From Asaia bogorensis (GTDB taxonomy: Bacteria > Pseudomonadota > Alphaproteobacteria > Acetobacterales > Acetobacteraceae), in assembly GCA_945873195.1 (NCBI GenBank), contig CAMCDA010000022.1, positions 1 to 35,022 of the forward strand: a stretch of DNA of 35,022 bases. Direction: 5' to 3'. The position numbers and the translations under genes were made by a program. The notes beneath the pieces were generated by a model, which was not told the origin of the DNA, ran no database searches, and saw only the letters and a list, made by a program, of their open reading frames with translations. Below, one piece after another: positions 14,693 to 23,489 of the stretch. Position 1 is the stretch's first letter. Each line of letters starts with the position of its first letter.

Positions 14693-16570
14693 ATGCGCGC
14701 TTTTGCCGTTGCCTCCCTGATTGCCACCGCCTGTTTCCTCCAGCCCGCTTGGGCGGCGGATGCGCCGGTCACGCGGAGCCATGGGATCACCATCCTGGGC
14801 AAACCCGCTTTGCCGGCCGACTTTGCCTATTTTCCCTATGTGAACCCGGACGCCCCCAAGGGTGGCGATGTGTCACTCGCCAGCGTCGGCACGTTTGACG
14901 GGTTCAACCCCTTCATCCTGCGCGGCACGGCCGAGGCGCGCACCATCGCGCCCTGGGTCATCATGCCGGGCGGATCAGGCTCCGGTTCCTCGGTCGGGCA
15001 TGTCTGGGAAAGGCTGCTGACCCCCTCGGCCGATGAGGTCGCGACGGCCTATGGCCACCTGGCATCGGTCATCGAACTGCCGGCCGATCGGATGTGGGTC
15101 GCGTTTGAAATCCGGCCGGAAGCCAAATTCTCTGACGGCCGCCCCGTCACGGCGGAGGATGTCGCCTGGACCTTCCGCACCCTGCTGGAAAAGGGCCGGC
15201 CCAGCTACCGCATCCAACTGGCCGACGTGAAGAACGTCGAAACCCAGGGCGAGCGCCGGGTCGTCTTCCATTTCAAGACCAATGAAAACCGGGAACTGCC
15301 CTTGCTCGTGGGCGGCCTGCCCATCCTGCCGAAGCACTTCTTCGAAGGCCGGGACTTCGCCAAACCCCTGACCGAGCCACCCGTCGGCTCCGGCCCCTAT
15401 CGGATCACGCAGTTCGAGCTCGGCCGCAGCGTCGTGTACGAACGCCGCCCCGACTGGTGGGCCGCAGACCTGCCGACCGGCAAGGGAACCAATAACTTCG
15501 ACCGAATCCGGTTCGAGTATTTCCGCGACTCGACCGTGGCGATGGAGGCCTTCAAGGCCGGCAAGGTCGATATCCGCAGCGAGAACATCTCCAAGAACTG
15601 GGCCACGGCCTATGATTTCCCGGCGGTGAAGACCGGGCTGGTGCAGAAGCTGGTCTATCCGCACAAGCTTCCGGGTGGGATACAGGGCTATGCGATGAAC
15701 ACGCGCCGCCCGGCCTTCGCGAACCCGCTGGTCCGCCAGGCGCTGACCGAGATGTTCGATTTCGAGTGGACCAACAAGAACCTGTTCTACGACGCCTATA
15801 CCCGCACCACGAGCTACTTCAGCAACAGCGACCTCGCGTCATCCGGCGTGCCGGAGGGGGCCGAACTCGCCCTGTTGGAGCCGTATCGGAAGGACCTGCC
15901 GCCCGAACTGTTCACCCAGCCCTTCAAGTTGCCGGTGACGGATGGCTCGGGCAACAACCGCGAGCAGGTCCGCCGAGCGATTGAGCTGTTGCGACAGGCG
16001 GGGTGGCAGATCAAGGACCGGAAGGTGGTGGATGCCAAGGGGCAGCCGATGTCCTTCACCGTCCTGCTGCCTGATCCGTCGCTGGAACGGCCGACCTTGC
16101 CGTTCGTGCAGAACCTCCAGAAACTCGGGATCGACGCCAAGGTCCGGACCGTCGATCCCGCGCAGTATCAGAACCTGAGCGACGAATTCGACTTCGACAT
16201 GGTCATGCTGATCTTCGCGCAGGGCGACATCCCAGGGACCGAGTTGCGCGACTATTGGAGTTGCGCCGCCAAGGATGCCAAGGGCAGCACCAACATGCCC
16301 GGCATCTGTGAACCCGCGATCGACGCCCTGCTGAACAAGGTCATCACGGCCGAGGACCGAGCCACCCTGACCCCGGCCGCGCGGGCCTTGGACCGGGTGT
16401 TGCTCTGGCGGTATTTCCTGGTGCCGAACTGGGGCAGCCGGGATTTCAAGGTCGCCGTCTGGGACCGTTTCGGCAGGCCCGAGACGCCGATCCGGGAGGG
16501 CGTCAACTTCGACCTTTGGTGGGTCGACTCCGCCAAGGCCGCCGCGACCGACGCCGCTCGGCGGCGGTAG
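14693..16570 (+). CDS. ABC transporter periplasmic peptide-binding protein (YejA-like, family 5)
   Basis: The 625-aa precursor has a signal peptide (MRAFAVASLIATACFLQPAWA) and a family 5 extracellular solute-binding domain. HGITILGKPALPADFAYFPYVNPDAPKGG and ASVGTFDGFNPFILRG at the start are typical of the YejA group, which binds oligopeptides and, in E. coli, microcin C. Later markers are VTAEDVAWTFRTLLEKG and PVGSGPYRI. The ATG at 14693 has GGAGG about ten bases upstream and gives the usual length; the open frame before it overlaps hisN. Genes for the yejB, yejE and yejF membrane and ATPase parts are not here. The next gene is on the other strand. Confidence 0.93.
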   Translation: MRAFAVASLIATACFLQPAWAADAPVTRSHGITILGKPALPADFAYFPYVNPDAPKGGDVSLASVGTFDGFNPFILRGTAEARTIAPWVIMPGGSGSGSSVGHVWERLLTPSADEVATAYGHLASVIELPADRMWVAFEIRPEAKFSDGRPVTAEDVAWTFRTLLEKGRPSYRIQLADVKNVETQGERRVVFHFKTNENRELPLLVGGLPILPKHFFEGRDFAKPLTEPPVGSGPYRITQFELGRSVVYERRPDWWAADLPTGKGTNNFDRIRFEYFRDSTVAMEAFKAGKVDIRSENISKNWATAYDFPAVKTGLVQKLVYPHKLPGGIQGYAMNTRRPAFANPLVRQALTEMFDFEWTNKNLFYDAYTRTTSYFSNSDLASSGVPEGAELALLEPYRKDLPPELFTQPFKLPVTDGSGNNREQVRRAIELLRQAGWQIKDRKVVDAKGQPMSFTVLLPDPSLERPTLPFVQNLQKLGIDAKVRTVDPAQYQNLSDEFDFDMVMLIFAQGDIPGTELRDYWSCAAKDAKGSTNMPGICEPAIDALLNKVITAEDRATLTPAARALDRVLLWRYFLVPNWGSRDFKVAVWDRFGRPETPIREGVNFDLWWVDSAKAAATDAARRR

Positions 16571-16574
16571 CCGC

Positions 16575-17684
16575 CTAACCGAACCGCTTCGGCGCCACCA
16601 TCGCCTGGATCGCCGCGGCTTCGCCCAGGTCGCGGCCCAACAGCAGGTCCGTGACCAGGCGGCCGGCGGCGGGCGAGGTCTGGATGCCATATCCCCCCTG
16701 CCCGACCGCCCAGAAGAATCCCTCGGCCCGCGCGTCCCAGCCAATCGCCAGACTGCCATCGGGGGTGAAGGTCCGCAGGCCGGCCCAGGCGTGCTCCACC
16801 CGCTTGACCTCGATATCCAAGGCCTGCTGCATCCGGTCGATGCCGATCGCGATGTCGAGTTCGTCCGGCTGGATGTCCTGCGGGTCCATCGGTGTTTCAT
16901 CCGCCGGGGAAACCAGCAGGCGGGTTCGGGCCTCGGGCCGAGCGTACCAGCCGTGGGCGACGTCGATGGTCATGGGCCAATGTTCGGCGTCCCACGGCGC
17001 GGGGTCCACGATGGCGGCGGTGCGGCGCTTGGGTTGGATGCCGAGGGGCGTGACGCCGGCGTGGGCAGCGACCTCATCGCCCCAGGCACCGGCGGCGTTG
17101 ACGATGATGGGGGCACGGAAAACTGTGCCTGCGCTCGTCTCCACCCGCCAACCATCCCCTTCCCTTTCAATCCGCCCCGCTCGGCTGCGCAGCGCGAGGA
17201 CGCCGTCATTGGCGCGGAGCATCCGTAGGAAGCCCTGGTGGATGGCGGCGACATCCATGTCGAAGGCATCTTCCTCGATCGCGGCGGCAGACACGTAGCC
17301 GGGACGGAGGGCGGGCAGCAGCGCGGCGGCGTCGGCCGGGCTGATCGCGCGCAGACCGATCCCCTCGGCGATCAGGGCCTCCATCTCAGCCCGCTGTTCG
17401 GCGTTGGCGATGAACAGCACGGGCCGCTGGCGCATCAGCGGAACCTCTGTGAAGCCGGACGGCGGGGCGGTGAAGAAGGCGCGCGACAGGCGGCTGAGTT
17501 CGCGCACGTCCTGTGGCCCGTAGTTCTGGATCCACAGGGCGGCGGAGCGGCCGGTTGAATGGTAGCCGGGCGTTTCCTCCATCTCGATCAACGCCACGCG
17601 GCGATGCGGGGAGAGCTGAGCGGCCGCGGTTGAGCCGGCCATGCCGGCGCCTATGACAACAACGTGAAAATCGCGAATTTCCAT
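16575..17684 (-). CDS. FAD-dependent oxidoreductase, D-amino acid oxidase (DAO) family
   Basis: The 369-aa flavoprotein begins with the FAD-binding Rossmann motif VVVIGAGMAGSTAAAQL (about 8-24) and an acidic strand end (VALIEMEE). HSTGRSAALW follows, where this family contacts the flavin. The C-terminal end GFFWAVGQGGYGIQTSPAAGRLVTDLLLG is the usual second FAD contact of DAO proteins. These oxidise amino acids, sarcosine-like amines or hydroxy acids; the substrate here is unknown. I chose the ATG at 17684 (MEIRDF) since it places the dinucleotide fold at the N-terminus. It is divergently arranged with the small secreted protein at 17764. Confidence 0.92.
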   Translation of the reverse strand: MEIRDFHVVVIGAGMAGSTAAAQLSPHRRVALIEMEETPGYHSTGRSAALWIQNYGPQDVRELSRLSRAFFTAPPSGFTEVPLMRQRPVLFIANAEQRAEMEALIAEGIGLRAISPADAAALLPALRPGYVSAAAIEEDAFDMDVAAIHQGFLRMLRANDGVLALRSRAGRIEREGDGWRVETSAGTVFRAPIIVNAAGAWGDEVAAHAGVTPLGIQPKRRTAAIVDPAPWDAEHWPMTIDVAHGWYARPEARTRLLVSPADETPMDPQDIQPDELDIAIGIDRMQQALDIEVKRVEHAWAGLRTFTPDGSLAIGWDARAEGFFWAVGQGGYGIQTSPAAGRLVTDLLLGRDLGEAAAIQAMVAPKRFG

Positions 17685-17763
17685 GACCTGTGTTCGTCCA
17701 CACTGAAACGCCTCGGCAAGCAATACTCGCGTATTCCTTCCGACGTCCAAGGGAGATCGGACG

Positions 17764-17964
17764 ATGCGCGCCACCCGCCTGCAACTCATTGCCTTGACCG
17801 CCGGAGCCATGATCCTGGGCCTGTCCCGGGTGGGCGGACTTCCGGCCGATATCTCCGCCATCGCGCTCAACCCCAGCGCGCTGATGCAGTCGGAGAGCCG
17901 GTTCGGCGAGGGCTCCGCGAAGTTCCACGGCGGTGAGGTTCGGCCGATCAACAAGACGATGTAG
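17764..17964 (+). CDS. Small predicted secreted protein, 66 aa
   Basis: The ATG at 17764 follows AGGGAG at a good distance. Residues 1-28 look like a signal peptide or anchor (RATRLQLIALTAGAMILGLS). The rest is short and polar (SESRFGEGSAKFHGGEVRPI). No motif is recognised. It ends 50 bases before tsaC. An imperfect operator-like element, AATAC-TCGC-GTATT, lies about 30 bases upstream of the ATG. Reality rests on the ribosome site, the signal-like start and isolation in an otherwise empty divergent gap. Confidence 0.5.
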   Translation: MRATRLQLIALTAGAMILGLSRVGGLPADISAIALNPSALMQSESRFGEGSAKFHGGEVRPINKTM

Positions 17965-18014
17965 TCACGCGTCAGCCGGTTCCGTCGCCTCGCGATTGGC
18001 TGTATGGCCGGCGG

Positions 18015-18989
18015 ATGACCGATGTGCTGATAGCGAATGAGGCCGGGATCGCCCGCGCGGCGGCAATCCTGCGCGCCGGCGGTCTGGTCGCGTTCGGGAC
18101 CGAGACTGTCTACGGGCTGGGCGGCGATGCGACCAACGCCCACGCCGTGGCCGCGATCTTCGCCGCCAAGGACCGTCCGCATTTCAATCCCCTGATCTGC
18201 CACTATGCCGACGCCGACAGCGCCTTTCGCCATGTGATCGCGGATCGGCGGGCGGAGGCGCTGGCACGTGGCCTCTGGCCTGGTCCGCTGACGCTGGTCT
18301 TGCCGCGCCAGGCGGATTGCCCTGTGCCGCTGCTGACCGGTGCCGGGCTGGACACGCTGGCTGTGCGGGTGCCGGCGCATCCCGTAGCGTTGGCGGTGAT
18401 CCGCGCCCTGGGCCGTCCGATTGCCGCGCCGTCCGCCAACCGCTCGGGGCAGGTCAGCCCGACGACGGCGCGCCATGTGCTGGACGGGCTGGAGGGGCGG
18501 ATCGACGCGGTCCTCGACAGCGGCCCCTGCGTGGTGGGGGTGGAATCGACGGTGCTGGACCTGAGCGGCCCCGACCCCGTCCTGCTGCGCCCTGGTGGCG
18601 CGACGGTGGAGGCGATCGAGGCTTTGATCGGACCGGTTCGGCGCGGGCTGCCCCATGCCGTGGCGGGACAAGGCCTGCCGTCACCGGGTCTGATGCTTTC
18701 CCACTATGCCCCGGCGCTGCCGGTTCGGCTGGCGGCCGAGGCGGTCGGCGGCGATGAGGCATTGCTGGCGTTTGGGCCCCCTCTGGCCGGGGCGGGCGCG
18801 GTGTTTCAGCTCAGCCAGGCTGGCGATCCGACCGAAGCCGCGGCGCGGTTGTTTGAGGGGCTGCGGGACCTCGATGCGAGCGGTTCGGCGCTGGGCCTGC
18901 GGGGGATCGCGGTGATGGCGGTGCCCTGTTCAGGTTTGGGGCTGGCGATCAATGATCGGTTGCGCCGAGCGGCGGCTCCCAGGGGGTAG
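18015..18989 (+). CDS. tsaC: L-threonylcarbamoyladenylate synthase, Sua5 type
   Basis: The 324-aa enzyme makes threonylcarbamoyl-AMP from Thr, bicarbonate and ATP for the t6A modification of ANN-reading tRNAs. The YrdC domain (about 1-205) shows FGTETVYGLGGDATNAHAV, KDRPHFNPLICH, WPGPLTLVL, LAVRVPAHP and PIAAPSANRSGQVSPT. The extra C-terminal part beyond about 230, starting SPGLMLSHYAPALPVRL, is the Sua5 domain, so this is the long form rather than the short TsaC. Several residues of the C-terminal domain are hydrophobic and poorly conserved, as usual. The ribosome site before ATG 18015 is weak (GGCGG). Confidence 0.95.
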   Translation: MTDVLIANEAGIARAAAILRAGGLVAFGTETVYGLGGDATNAHAVAAIFAAKDRPHFNPLICHYADADSAFRHVIADRRAEALARGLWPGPLTLVLPRQADCPVPLLTGAGLDTLAVRVPAHPVALAVIRALGRPIAAPSANRSGQVSPTTARHVLDGLEGRIDAVLDSGPCVVGVESTVLDLSGPDPVLLRPGGATVEAIEALIGPVRRGLPHAVAGQGLPSPGLMLSHYAPALPVRLAAEAVGGDEALLAFGPPLAGAGAVFQLSQAGDPTEAAARLFEGLRDLDASGSALGLRGIAVMAVPCSGLGLAINDRLRRAAAPRG

Positions 18990-19068
18990 GCGGGGATGGG
19001 TTGCCAAACCGGATGGGGGGCCGCATGACGGGCGCCGGTTGCCCCCTTCCCGAACCCCACGGAGCAGC

Positions 19069-19476
19069 ATGACCCGCGGCGCCTTCCCTTCCTGCCTGAC
19101 CCTGCCCATCGCCAGCGCCGCCTCGGCGTTGCTGTTGCTATCCGCCTGCGGCGCCCCGACGCCACCGGCTCCGCCACCGAAGCCTCGGCAGGATGTGGTG
19201 GATGGGTTCTACCGGGGCACCAGCACGCGCTTTCAGGCCAATACGCGGGGTTGCCCACGGCCCGGTCTGGTAGTGGTCCAGGTGTGGGACCGGCGGTTCC
19301 AGTACAGATGGGCCTACGGCGTGCAGGTCAACGCCCGCATCCTGGAGGACGGCACGATCGAGGGCGAGGGCCAGGGGATTTCCCTGTTGGGCCGCTATTC
19401 CGGAACAAGGATCGAGGGCGACATCACCAACGGCGATTGCGGCCTGCACTTCACGCTGACGCTGCGCGATAAGTAG
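19069..19476 (+). CDS. Small lipoprotein of unknown function
   Basis: The 135-aa protein has a lipoprotein signal with lipobox LLSAC, the lipidated Cys being about residue 27. A short Pro-rich linker (APTPPAPPPKP) follows, then a compact domain (about 40-135) rich in beta-type sequence: GFYRGTSTRF, RGCPRPGLVVVQVWDRRF, GTIEGEGQGI and DCGLHFTLTLRDK. Two cysteines in the domain could form a disulfide. GGAG lies four bases before the ATG. Proteins with this layout occur in Acetobacteraceae-like genomes as hypothetical lipoproteins; no function is assigned. It converges with nrdR. Confidence 0.75.
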   Translation: MTRGAFPSCLTLPIASAASALLLLSACGAPTPPAPPPKPRQDVVDGFYRGTSTRFQANTRGCPRPGLVVVQVWDRRFQYRWAYGVQVNARILEDGTIEGEGQGISLLGRYSGTRIEGDITNGDCGLHFTLTLRDK

Positions 19477-19480
19477 GGTC

Positions 19481-19526
19481 GTTGGGCGTCAGCCCTGGGG
19501 TTCGTTGGGCGTCAGCCCTCGGGTTC
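19481..19526. repeat. Tandem 23-bp duplication over the nrdR stop codon
   Basis: GTTGGGCGTCAGCCCTGGGG plus TTC (19481-19503) is repeated at 19504-19526 with a single change. The second copy contains the nrdR stop (TCA at 19512-19514 on the plus strand); the first is a spare copy just after the gene. Confidence 0.85.
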
Positions 19527-19970
19527 GGTGAGCGTCCCCACGAATTCCTCGAAATCCTTCGCTTCCCGGAAGTTCCGGTAGACGCTGGCGAAGCGCACGT
19601 ACGCGACCTTGTCGAGTGCCTTCAGCGTGTCCATCACCAACTCCCCGATCTGCTTGCTGGGGATGTCGCTTTCGCCGCTCGCTTCCAACTGCCGGACCAG
19701 GGAGTTGACGATCCGCTCGATCCGCTCCTCCTGGATCGGGCGTTTGCGCAGGGAAATGCGGATCGAACGGGCGAGCTTGTCGCGATCGAACGGGACCCGG
19801 CGGCCGTCGGTCTTCACCACGGTCAGTTCCCGTAGCTGGACACGCTCGATCGTCGTGAAGCGCTGCCCGCAATTGGCACAGAACCGGCGGCGACGGATCG
19901 CGCCGTTATCCTCGGTGGGACGGCTGTCCTTCACCTGGGTGTCGTCGGAGCCGCAGAACGGACAGCGCAT
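19512..19970 (-). CDS. nrdR: Transcriptional repressor NrdR
   Basis: The 152-aa regulator represses ribonucleotide reductase genes when dATP is plentiful. It has the N-terminal zinc ribbon (C3, C6, C31, C34 in [17 protein letters not shown] and [15 protein letters not shown]) and an ATP-cone domain (about 49-139, [20 protein letters not shown] onward). Length and spacing are standard. It starts six bases after the glyA stop, an arrangement widespread in alphaproteobacteria. No NrdR box is seen in the window, so its targets lie elsewhere. The last codons lie in a tandem repeat. Confidence 0.97.
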   Translation of the reverse strand: MRCPFCGSDDTQVKDSRPTEDNGAIRRRRFCANCGQRFTTIERVQLRELTVVKTDGRRVPFDRDKLARSIRISLRKRPIQEERIERIVNSLVRQLEASGESDIPSKQIGELVMDTLKALDKVAYVRFASVYRNFREAKDFEEFVGTLTEPEG

Positions 19971-19976
19971 CTGGGT

Positions 19977-21260
19977 CTATCTGCCGGGATACATTGGGAA
20001 ACGGGCGCAGAGTTCCTTGACCTTGGCGCCCACCGCGGCCTCCACCGCCGTGTTGGTGCCGTCGTTGGACCGGCCGAGGCCTTCCAGCACCTCATTGATC
20101 ATCATGCCGATCTGGCGGAATTCGGTTTCCCCGAAGCCACGGCTGGTGGCCGCCGGCGAACCCAGCCGGATGCCCGAGGTGATCATTGGCTTTTCAGGAT
20201 CGAACGGGATCGCGTTCTTGTTGGCGGTCATGTGGGCGCGTTCCAGCGACGCCTCGGCTGCCTTGCCGGTGACGCGCTTGGGCCGCAGGTCGACGAGCAT
20301 CAGGTGGCAGTCGGTGCCGCCGCTGACGATGTGCAGGCCCTGCTGCTTGAGCGTTTCCGCCAGCACGCGGGCGTTGTCCTGAACCGCCTTCTGATAGACC
20401 TTGAAGTCAGGACGCAGGGCTTCCCCGAATGCCGCGGCCTTGCCGGCGATCACATGCATCAGCGGGCCGCCCTGCAAACCGGGGAACACGGCCGAGTTGA
20501 TCTTCTTCCCAAGCTCCGGATCGTTCGACAGGATCATGCCGCCGCGCGGGCCGCGCAGGGTCTTGTGGGTCGTCGTGGTGACGACATGGGCGTGCGGCAG
20601 GGGGCTCGGGAACAGGCCGGCGGCCACGAGGCCGGCGAAATGCGCCATGTCCACCATGAAATACGCACCGACTTCGTCCGCGACCTTGCGGATGCGGGGG
20701 AAGTCGATGAAGCGGGGATAGGCGGAACCGCCGGCGATGATCAGCTTCGGCTTTTCGGCGCGGGCCTTCTGTTCCAGTTCCTCGTAGTCAAGCAGGCCGT
20801 CTTCCTTGCGGACACCGTACTGCACCGCGTGGAACCACTTGCCCGAGAGGTTCGGCGCCGCGCCGTGGGTCAGATGGCCGCCGGCCGCGAGGCTCATGCC
20901 CAGGACGGTATCGCCGGGCTTGCACAAGGCCAGGAACACCGCCTGGTTGGCCTGCGCGCCGGAATGCGGCTGGACGTTGGCGAATTCACACGAAAACAAC
21001 TGCTTGGCGCGGGCGATCGCCAGTTCCTCGGCCACGTCGACGTAGACGCAACCGCCGTAGTAGCGCCGACCGGGGTAACCTTCGGCGTATTTGTTGGTCA
21101 GGACCGAACCCTGCGCCTCCAGCACCGCGGCGGAGACGACGTTCTCAGACGCGATCAGCTCGATACCGTCCTGCTGGCGGTACAGTTCGGCGCGGATGGC
21201 GGCGGCGAGCTCGGGGTCGGTCTCGGACAAGGGGGCAGTGAAGAAGCGCGGGTCGGTCAT
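19977..21260 (-). CDS. glyA: Serine hydroxymethyltransferase
   Basis: The 427-aa PLP enzyme interconverts serine and glycine with tetrahydrofolate, feeding one-carbon metabolism. It has [11 protein letters not shown], the substrate-loop [15 protein letters not shown], and the PLP lysine in [16 protein letters not shown] (K233). The ATG at 21260 (MTDPRFF), with AGGA shortly upstream, matches the family start; the open frame before it is only leader sequence. It leads the glyA-nrdR unit. Linking one-carbon supply to nucleotide control makes biological sense, as thymidylate synthesis uses the same folate pool. Confidence 0.97.
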   Translation of the reverse strand: MTDPRFFTAPLSETDPELAAAIRAELYRQQDGIELIASENVVSAAVLEAQGSVLTNKYAEGYPGRRYYGGCVYVDVAEELAIARAKQLFSCEFANVQPHSGAQANQAVFLALCKPGDTVLGMSLAAGGHLTHGAAPNLSGKWFHAVQYGVRKEDGLLDYEELEQKARAEKPKLIIAGGSAYPRFIDFPRIRKVADEVGAYFMVDMAHFAGLVAAGLFPSPLPHAHVVTTTTHKTLRGPRGGMILSNDPELGKKINSAVFPGLQGGPLMHVIAGKAAAFGEALRPDFKVYQKAVQDNARVLAETLKQQGLHIVSGGTDCHLMLVDLRPKRVTGKAAEASLERAHMTANKNAIPFDPEKPMITSGIRLGSPAATSRGFGETEFRQIGMMINEVLEGLGRSNDGTNTAVEAAVGAKVKELCARFPMYPGR

Positions 21261-21418
21261 GTTGGTCCTGCGGCTGGTTGGGCAGGGTCCTGTTAGCACT
21301 TGCTGGGCTGCAAACAAGCCATCCCGATTGTGCGTCGCAGCAATTCCGCCATGTGCGGGGCGGATGGCGGCCCCCACGCCGCCCGCATGGTCCCGAACGG
21401 CGCCCTACGATCTCTCGC
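21261..21418. other. Gap between the COG0523 gene and glyA
   Basis: This 158-base gap must hold the glyA promoter and the end of the COG0523 transcript. I see no convincing -35/-10 pair or terminator hairpin. A minus-strand frame beginning MRAAWGPP runs through it but has no ribosome site and no recognisable content. Confidence 0.3.
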
Positions 21419-22627
21419 CTATTCCCATTTCGGGAAGGGGTCGGGCAGCCTGGTCCAGGACTTGACCCCGGCGCGCATCTCGGCGGCCGTCAGCAGGCAG
21501 TCGTTCAGCGCGTTGCGCAGGATGGTTTCGTCCATCCCGATCCCGATGAAGACGATTTCCTGGCGGCGGTCGCCGAAGGGTTCCTCCCAGTTCGACTTGA
21601 TGTAGGCGCGGGATTCGGCATCCTCGGGCCACTGCTTCGGATTCATGGCCGACCACCAATGGCCCGCCGCCTGGTGCTTCCCCACGCTGCCGGCCAATTG
21701 CCAACCGCCCGCCCAGTGCATCCGGCTCGCGAGCCAGAAGAACCCCTTGGCGCGGATCACGCCGGGCAGGTCGCTCTCGATCAGGGCCTTGAACCGGGCC
21801 GGGTGCAGCGGCCGCCGAGCACGCCAGACGAAGGAGGTTATGCCGAATTCCTCGCTCTCGGGCATATGGTCCCCGGCCAGCGCCTGGGCCCATCCGGACG
21901 CCTGCTGCGCCTCGGCATAGTTGAACCGTCCGGTGTCCAGGACATGCCCCAGCGGCACCTGCCCGTTGACGGAGGCCACGATCTCGGCCCGCGCGTTGAA
22001 GGTCGCGAGGATCGCGGACAGGCGTTCCAGGTCCTCGGGCGGGACCAGATCGGCCTTGTTGATCACGATGACGTCGGCGAACTCGACCTGCTCGACCAGC
22101 AGATCGACCAGCATCCGCGTGTCCTCCTCCCCCGCGACCGAGCCGCGGTTGCGCAGGCTGTCGGTGCTGGAATAGTCCCGGAGGAAGGCCGCCGCGTCGA
22201 CCACGGTCACCATCGTGTCCAGCCGAGCGAGGTCGGCCAGGCTGAAACCTTCCTCGGTGCGGAAGTCGAAGGTGGCGGCCACGGGCATCGGCTCACTGAT
22301 CCCCGTGCTTTCGATGACCAGGGAGTCGAACCGGCCTTCCTGGGCGAGCTTGGCGACCTCCTGCATCAGGTCTTCCCGCAGGGTGCAGCAGATGCAGCCG
22401 TTGGACATCTCGACCAGCTTTTCCTCGGTGCGGGACAGGTTCCCTTCCCGTGAGACGAGGGCGGCGTCGATGTTGACCTCGCTCATGTCGTTCACGATGA
22501 CCGCGACGCGGCGCCCCTCGCGGTTGGCGAGGATGTGGTTGAGCAGGGTGGTCTTGCCGGCGCCGAGGAAGCCGGAGAGGACGGTCACGGGCAGGCGGCT
22601 GTCTTGGAGGGCGGCGGATTGGGTCAT
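21419..22627 (-). CDS. COG0523 (CobW/ZinG-family) metal-chaperone GTPase
   Basis: The 402-aa G3E-type GTPase has the P-loop [12 protein letters not shown] (19-30), the metal-binding CxCC motif GCICC (C78, C80, C81), the ESTGISEP and NKAD nucleotide-contact motifs, and a CobW C-terminal domain with WASxxHWAGGW-like segments ([11 protein letters not shown]). COG0523 proteins deliver or allocate metals, often zinc under shortage. Its ATG overlaps the DUF1826 stop by four bases, and a Zur-type operator lies ahead of that gene. This combination strongly suggests the zinc-starvation type rather than a cobalamin-related one. The stop at 21419 lies 158 bases from glyA. Confidence 0.92.
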   Translation of the reverse strand: MTQSAALQDSRLPVTVLSGFLGAGKTTLLNHILANREGRRVAVIVNDMSEVNIDAALVSREGNLSRTEEKLVEMSNGCICCTLREDLMQEVAKLAQEGRFDSLVIESTGISEPMPVAATFDFRTEEGFSLADLARLDTMVTVVDAAAFLRDYSSTDSLRNRGSVAGEEDTRMLVDLLVEQVEFADVIVINKADLVPPEDLERLSAILATFNARAEIVASVNGQVPLGHVLDTGRFNYAEAQQASGWAQALAGDHMPESEEFGITSFVWRARRPLHPARFKALIESDLPGVIRAKGFFWLASRMHWAGGWQLAGSVGKHQAAGHWWSAMNPKQWPEDAESRAYIKSNWEEPFGDRRQEIVFIGIGMDETILRNALNDCLLTAAEMRAGVKSWTRLPDPFPKWE

Positions 22628-23319
22628 TCGTCCAGGTTCCATTCGGTCTGATCGATGCAGAGCAGCAGGCGCGCGCGCCGCCCCGGGCCGGCGGGGGGAG
22701 AGCGGTGGATGCAGCCGTTGCCGAGATTGTTGGGGTAGCGCTCCCCCTTCAGGACGGCGACCGCGCCGGGGGGAAGCTGGCCGATCGCGGCGGCGGATGG
22801 CGGCGCGTCCATGGCGCGGGCGGCCGGGGCGCCGCCATCCATCGACAACCATTGGGTGCCGGGGCCGTGATAGGTGCAGAGCAAACGGAGCCCCACGGCG
22901 TCGGCGTGCCATTTCTTGCAACCGTCATGGGTGAGCGCCTCCAGCCGGATCCGCACGCGGGGCGGGCCTTTGTCGAGGACGGTGAAGACGGCGGCGAGGT
23001 CGGCGAGGTCCAACAGCAGGTCGATCGGCGCGGGTACCGGCAGTTGCGCCGATAGCTGGTCGGGCAGGGCCTCGGCGGTGCCGATGGCGACGGCGGTGAA
23101 AGGGGCCGCGGCCATGAGGGCGCGGAGCGACGGGCCGTGGAGGGTCGGCGGCAAGGCCCGATGCCAGATCGCGAGGTTCACGCCGGGTTGGTGGATATGC
23201 ATGAGGACGGTGGGGTCGTTGGAGGCGGTGGTGACGGCACGATCCGGCATGCCGTCGTGGCCGATCTGGCCGTTCACCAGGGCGGTTTGGGGGAAGGTGT
23301 CGATCCGCGGGCCGAACAT
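22624..23319 (-). CDS. DUF1826 protein, probable zinc-starvation gene
   Basis: The 231-aa protein has the DUF1826 pattern: [10 protein letters not shown] near residue 50, a central [46 protein letters not shown], and the C-terminal LLKGERYP-like [12 protein letters not shown] with GCIHRSPPA. The conserved His and Cys ([22 protein letters not shown]) could bind a metal. The HxD plus distant His layout recalls cupin-like oxygenases, but this is my inference. The family has no settled function; from memory it often neighbours COG0523 genes and Zur sites. It is the first gene of the unit, about 27 bases from the operator, and overlaps the next gene by four bases. Confidence 0.85.
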   Translation of the reverse strand: MFGPRIDTFPQTALVNGQIGHDGMPDRAVTTASNDPTVLMHIHQPGVNLAIWHRALPPTLHGPSLRALMAAAPFTAVAIGTAEALPDQLSAQLPVPAPIDLLLDLADLAAVFTVLDKGPPRVRIRLEALTHDGCKKWHADAVGLRLLCTYHGPGTQWLSMDGGAPAARAMDAPPSAAAIGQLPPGAVAVLKGERYPNNLGNGCIHRSPPAGPGRRARLLLCIDQTEWNLDE

Positions 23320-23345
23320 GGGGGTGCCTTAGGGGCGATTGCTCA

Positions 23346-23368
23346 GATATGTTATGTTATAACATATC
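23346..23368 (-). promoter_or_regulatory. Zur-type operator upstream of DUF1826-COG0523
   Basis: GATATGTTAT (23346-23355) and ATAACATATC (23359-23368) are perfect 10-bp inverted arms around a 3-base centre. They stand in a strikingly AT-rich island and match the alphaproteobacterial Zur consensus built on GATATGTTATAACATATC. On the minus strand a TTGTAA sits just upstream, with TAACAT 17 bases later inside the site, so a bound repressor would cover the promoter. The target genes (DUF1826 and COG0523) fit zinc control. Confidence 0.85.
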
Positions 23369-23427
23369 TTTTTACAAGCCTGCCATCAGGCGTCGGTTCG
23401 TGTTTCGGCGATGAGGCCGGTGGGCGG

Positions 23428-23471
23428 GTGCCCCATGCACCCGGGCGGAGCCGCGTGCCCGGGTGGGGCAC
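23428..23471 (-). terminator. Long GC hairpin after the molybdopterin oxidoreductase gene
   Basis: CACCCGGGC (23438-23446) pairs with GCCCGGGTG (23457-23465), and GTGCCC (23428-23433) with GGGCAC (23466-23471). This gives a 15-bp stem with a 4-base bulge and a 10-base loop. It lies just past the stop at 23490 and before the Zur-controlled promoter, so a terminator role is likely despite the lack of a T-tract. Confidence 0.55.
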
Positions 23472-23489
23472 GCCAAGAGCCTCCGGATT

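Noticed and set aside
16575-18671. Possible 698-residue version of the FAD oxidoreductase
   Set aside because: The extra N-terminal part is antisense to tsaC and to the small secreted gene, and the FAD-binding motif belongs at the N-terminus, at the ATG at 17684.
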